The notes beneath the pieces are model-generated. The model made no database searches and was not told where the DNA came from. It saw nothing but the letters and a program-made list of their open reading frames with translations. From a virus: a stretch of DNA of 22,941 bases. Below are positions 21,690-22,941 of this stretch, piece by piece. Both the position numbers and the translations under genes were made by a program. The stretch is from IMG/VR virus record IMGVR_UViG_3300022874_001633, positions 1-22,941 of that record. One strand, 5' to 3'. Every line of letters starts with the position of its first letter. Positions within the stretch are counted from its first letter, which is position 1.

Positions 21690-22727
21690 TTATGTTGCTT
21701 CTCTGACAATGACTCCTGCTGCAGTACGGTTATTAACTGTCCAAATACCATCTTCAATATCACATTCTGCTTTTCCTGAACCCCAACCTGCTGTTGTTCC
21801 TAAAGATCCGAAATAGTTTCCGCAAAACATTCCTGATGCACTTGTACCAGATATCAAAATCTTTGCATACAAAGCAACGTCACCTGAACTTAATGCTGGT
21901 AAACCTCCGAATGTGTTATCTTTGATAAGTAATCCTCCTCCAAATCCACTTCCTCCAGTATAGATATTACAATCTGTACTTGCGGGTGAATCTGAAAAAC
22001 TATTGTTTTGAATAGTTACATCTTGTGGTACTGTATTACTTGTTCCTATAATACAAATATCACAAACATTTTTGTAAAAAGTGTTTCCATCGATTAGAAC
22101 TTGCCATGCGTTTCCTGCTGTGCCCCACATAATTGCTCCACCTTTTGAACCATGAGTTGAATGTCCTTTACAATTCTTAAAGTGGCATCCAATTATACTT
22201 GTTCCAAAAGCTGATTTAGTTGAATAATCATCATCCAATAAAATTCCTCCTCCAGTATTTCCTGCTCCATTGAAACCTAAGTTTGCAATTAAACATCCTG
22301 GTGCTTGTACTTTTAGAATAGCGTCAGTTGTTCCAGTTCCATCTTCCATTTGTGGTAATCCACCCTGAGTTCTACCTCTACTAACTCCAATTACAGACAA
22401 ATTACTTGTTGCTAATGGAATTATGACGTTTTCCTCATAACTTGTGGGTTCACCTGTGCCATCAGTAATATCTTTTGCTGTTATGAAAACCGTATCTCCT
22501 GGGCCTGCTGCTGTAATTGCAGCTTGAATTGTAATCATTGCAGTTGTCCAACTTTTACCATTGTTTCCAGATGCTCCATTTGTTCCATCAACATACCAGG
22601 TATCTCCCTCACCGATTGGTGAACCAGAACCTTGCGCGAATGTAACTTGCTGATCCCATGTATACGGTCCATTTCTGTAAGGCGGACTTGCCGGGTTACC
22701 TCCAACTGCCTTTAATCCTTGACCCAT
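21690..22727 (-). CDS. right-handed parallel beta-helix protein, possible head fibre or spike (345 aa)
   Basis: The start is taken as ATG 22727 (M-G-Q-G-L-K-A-V-G-G), because the longer frame from TTG 22778 overlaps the upstream gene. The region G-D-T-W-Y-V-D-G-T-N-G-A-S-G-N-N-G-K-S-W-T-T-A, then I-Q-A-A-I-T-A-A-G-P-G-D-T-V-F-I, is the classic opening of a pectate-lyase-like beta-helix. Short turns such as I-I-G-C-H-F-K-N-C, L-I-D-G-N-T-F-Y-K-N, I-Q-N-N-S-F-S and I-K-D-N-T-F-G mark successive coils. No lyase catalytic residues were recognised. Being capsid-proximal, it may be a head fibre or a receptor-contact spike rather than an enzyme. Confidence 0.75.
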   Translation of the reverse strand: MGQGLKAVGGNPASPPYRNGPYTWDQQVTFAQGSGSPIGEGDTWYVDGTNGASGNNGKSWTTAMITIQAAITAAGPGDTVFITAKDITDGTGEPTSYEENVIIPLATSNLSVIGVSRGRTQGGLPQMEDGTGTTDAILKVQAPGCLIANLGFNGAGNTGGGILLDDDYSTKSAFGTSIIGCHFKNCKGHSTHGSKGGAIMWGTAGNAWQVLIDGNTFYKNVCDICIIGTSNTVPQDVTIQNNSFSDSPASTDCNIYTGGSGFGGGLLIKDNTFGGLPALSSGDVALYAKILISGTSASGMFCGNYFGSLGTTAGWGSGKAECDIEDGIWTVNNRTAAGVIVREAT

Positions 22728-22728
22728 A

Positions 22729-22941
22729 TTAATATGCGAAAAGAATAACAGTTTTTGCTCCAGTAGCTGTTCCTCCAAAAGTAATTGTTACTACTCCTGA
22801 ACTTACAGTTGTGATTGGTGCTTCTGTAACTACGATTGAACCAGTTGTTGTTTCATCAAAACATAAAATTCCATGAATGTTTGTACATCCAAAGTCTCCT
22901 AAGTCTACTGTTGCATTGTCTGATCCACCTATTACAGTGTC
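22729..22941 (-). CDS. small beta-rich structural protein, paralogue of the 97-aa gene (truncated at right edge)
   Basis: Only the last 70 residues are visible; the frame is open to the window edge and ends at TAA 22729-22731. It contains F-G-C-T-N-I-H-G-I-L and V-V-T-E-A-P-I-T-T-V-S-S and ends F-A-Y, so it is about 65% identical by eye to the 97-residue protein 1.3 kb downstream. It probably has the same length. The beta-helix gene begins one base after its stop. A decoration or vertex role is inferred from position only. Confidence 0.72.
   Translation of the reverse strand, partial: DTVIGGSDNATVDLGDFGCTNIHGILCFDETTTGSIVVTEAPITTVSSGVVTITFGGTATGAKTVILFAY

Noticed and set aside
22728-22778. 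Longer N-terminus of the beta-helix protein from a TTG at 22778
   Set aside because: These 17 codons lie wholly inside the 3' end of the upstream paralogue gene in another frame; ATG 22727 directly follows that gene's stop.

Overview
The window is a late structural operon of a siphovirus-like, head-tailed virus or provirus. Every convincing gene lies on the minus strand, so transcription runs from the right edge to the left. The order is the usual Caudoviricetes one: capsid-associated proteins, head-tail connector, head closure, gp10-like tail completion, tail terminator, tail tube, tail assembly chaperone with a frameshift, tape measure, distal tail protein, baseplate hub, small membrane proteins. 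Major capsid protein, portal and terminase are not in the window and should lie beyond the right edge.

The likely host is an archaeon, most plausibly of the DPANN type (Woesearchaeota, Pacearchaeota or Nanoarchaeota). This is inference. It rests on three very large proteins packed with N-x-S/T sequons, whose N-terminal domains look to me like families common in those archaea, on T-rich runs after some genes, and on the AT-rich sequence. Shine-Dalgarno sites are common. No host marker gene is present.

Right part (about 19.2-22.9 kb): two copies of a small beta-rich protein flank a right-handed beta-helix protein and a 42-residue zinc ribbon. Then come a decoration-like protein, a helix-hairpin-helix protein, a one-helix membrane protein and the gp6-like connector. 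Middle (11.3-19.2 kb): a 623-residue repeat protein and a 1662-residue membrane-anchored multidomain protein sit between the connector and the head-closure, tail-completion and tail-terminator genes. Next (7.2-11.3 kb): a 58-residue ORF, a small HNH gene, tail tube, G/GT chaperone, tape measure, distal tail protein. Left (0-7.2 kb): a 1562-residue membrane-anchored protein, the hub, a holin-like protein, a gene-poor stretch with RNA-like structure, a zinc-finger ORF and a truncated membrane protein with V-P-T-A-A repeats.

The most notable points are: three giant, apparently exported, sequon-rich proteins embedded in a tail operon; a 14-copy repeat that carries paired sequons in most copies; a well-formed -1 frameshift site joining G to a T-like extension; a tail-tube gene whose N-terminus seems to start at a non-AUG codon; beta-domains added to several neck proteins; and an inverted-repeat region that could be a structured RNA. 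Family assignments were made by eye and could not be checked by search.
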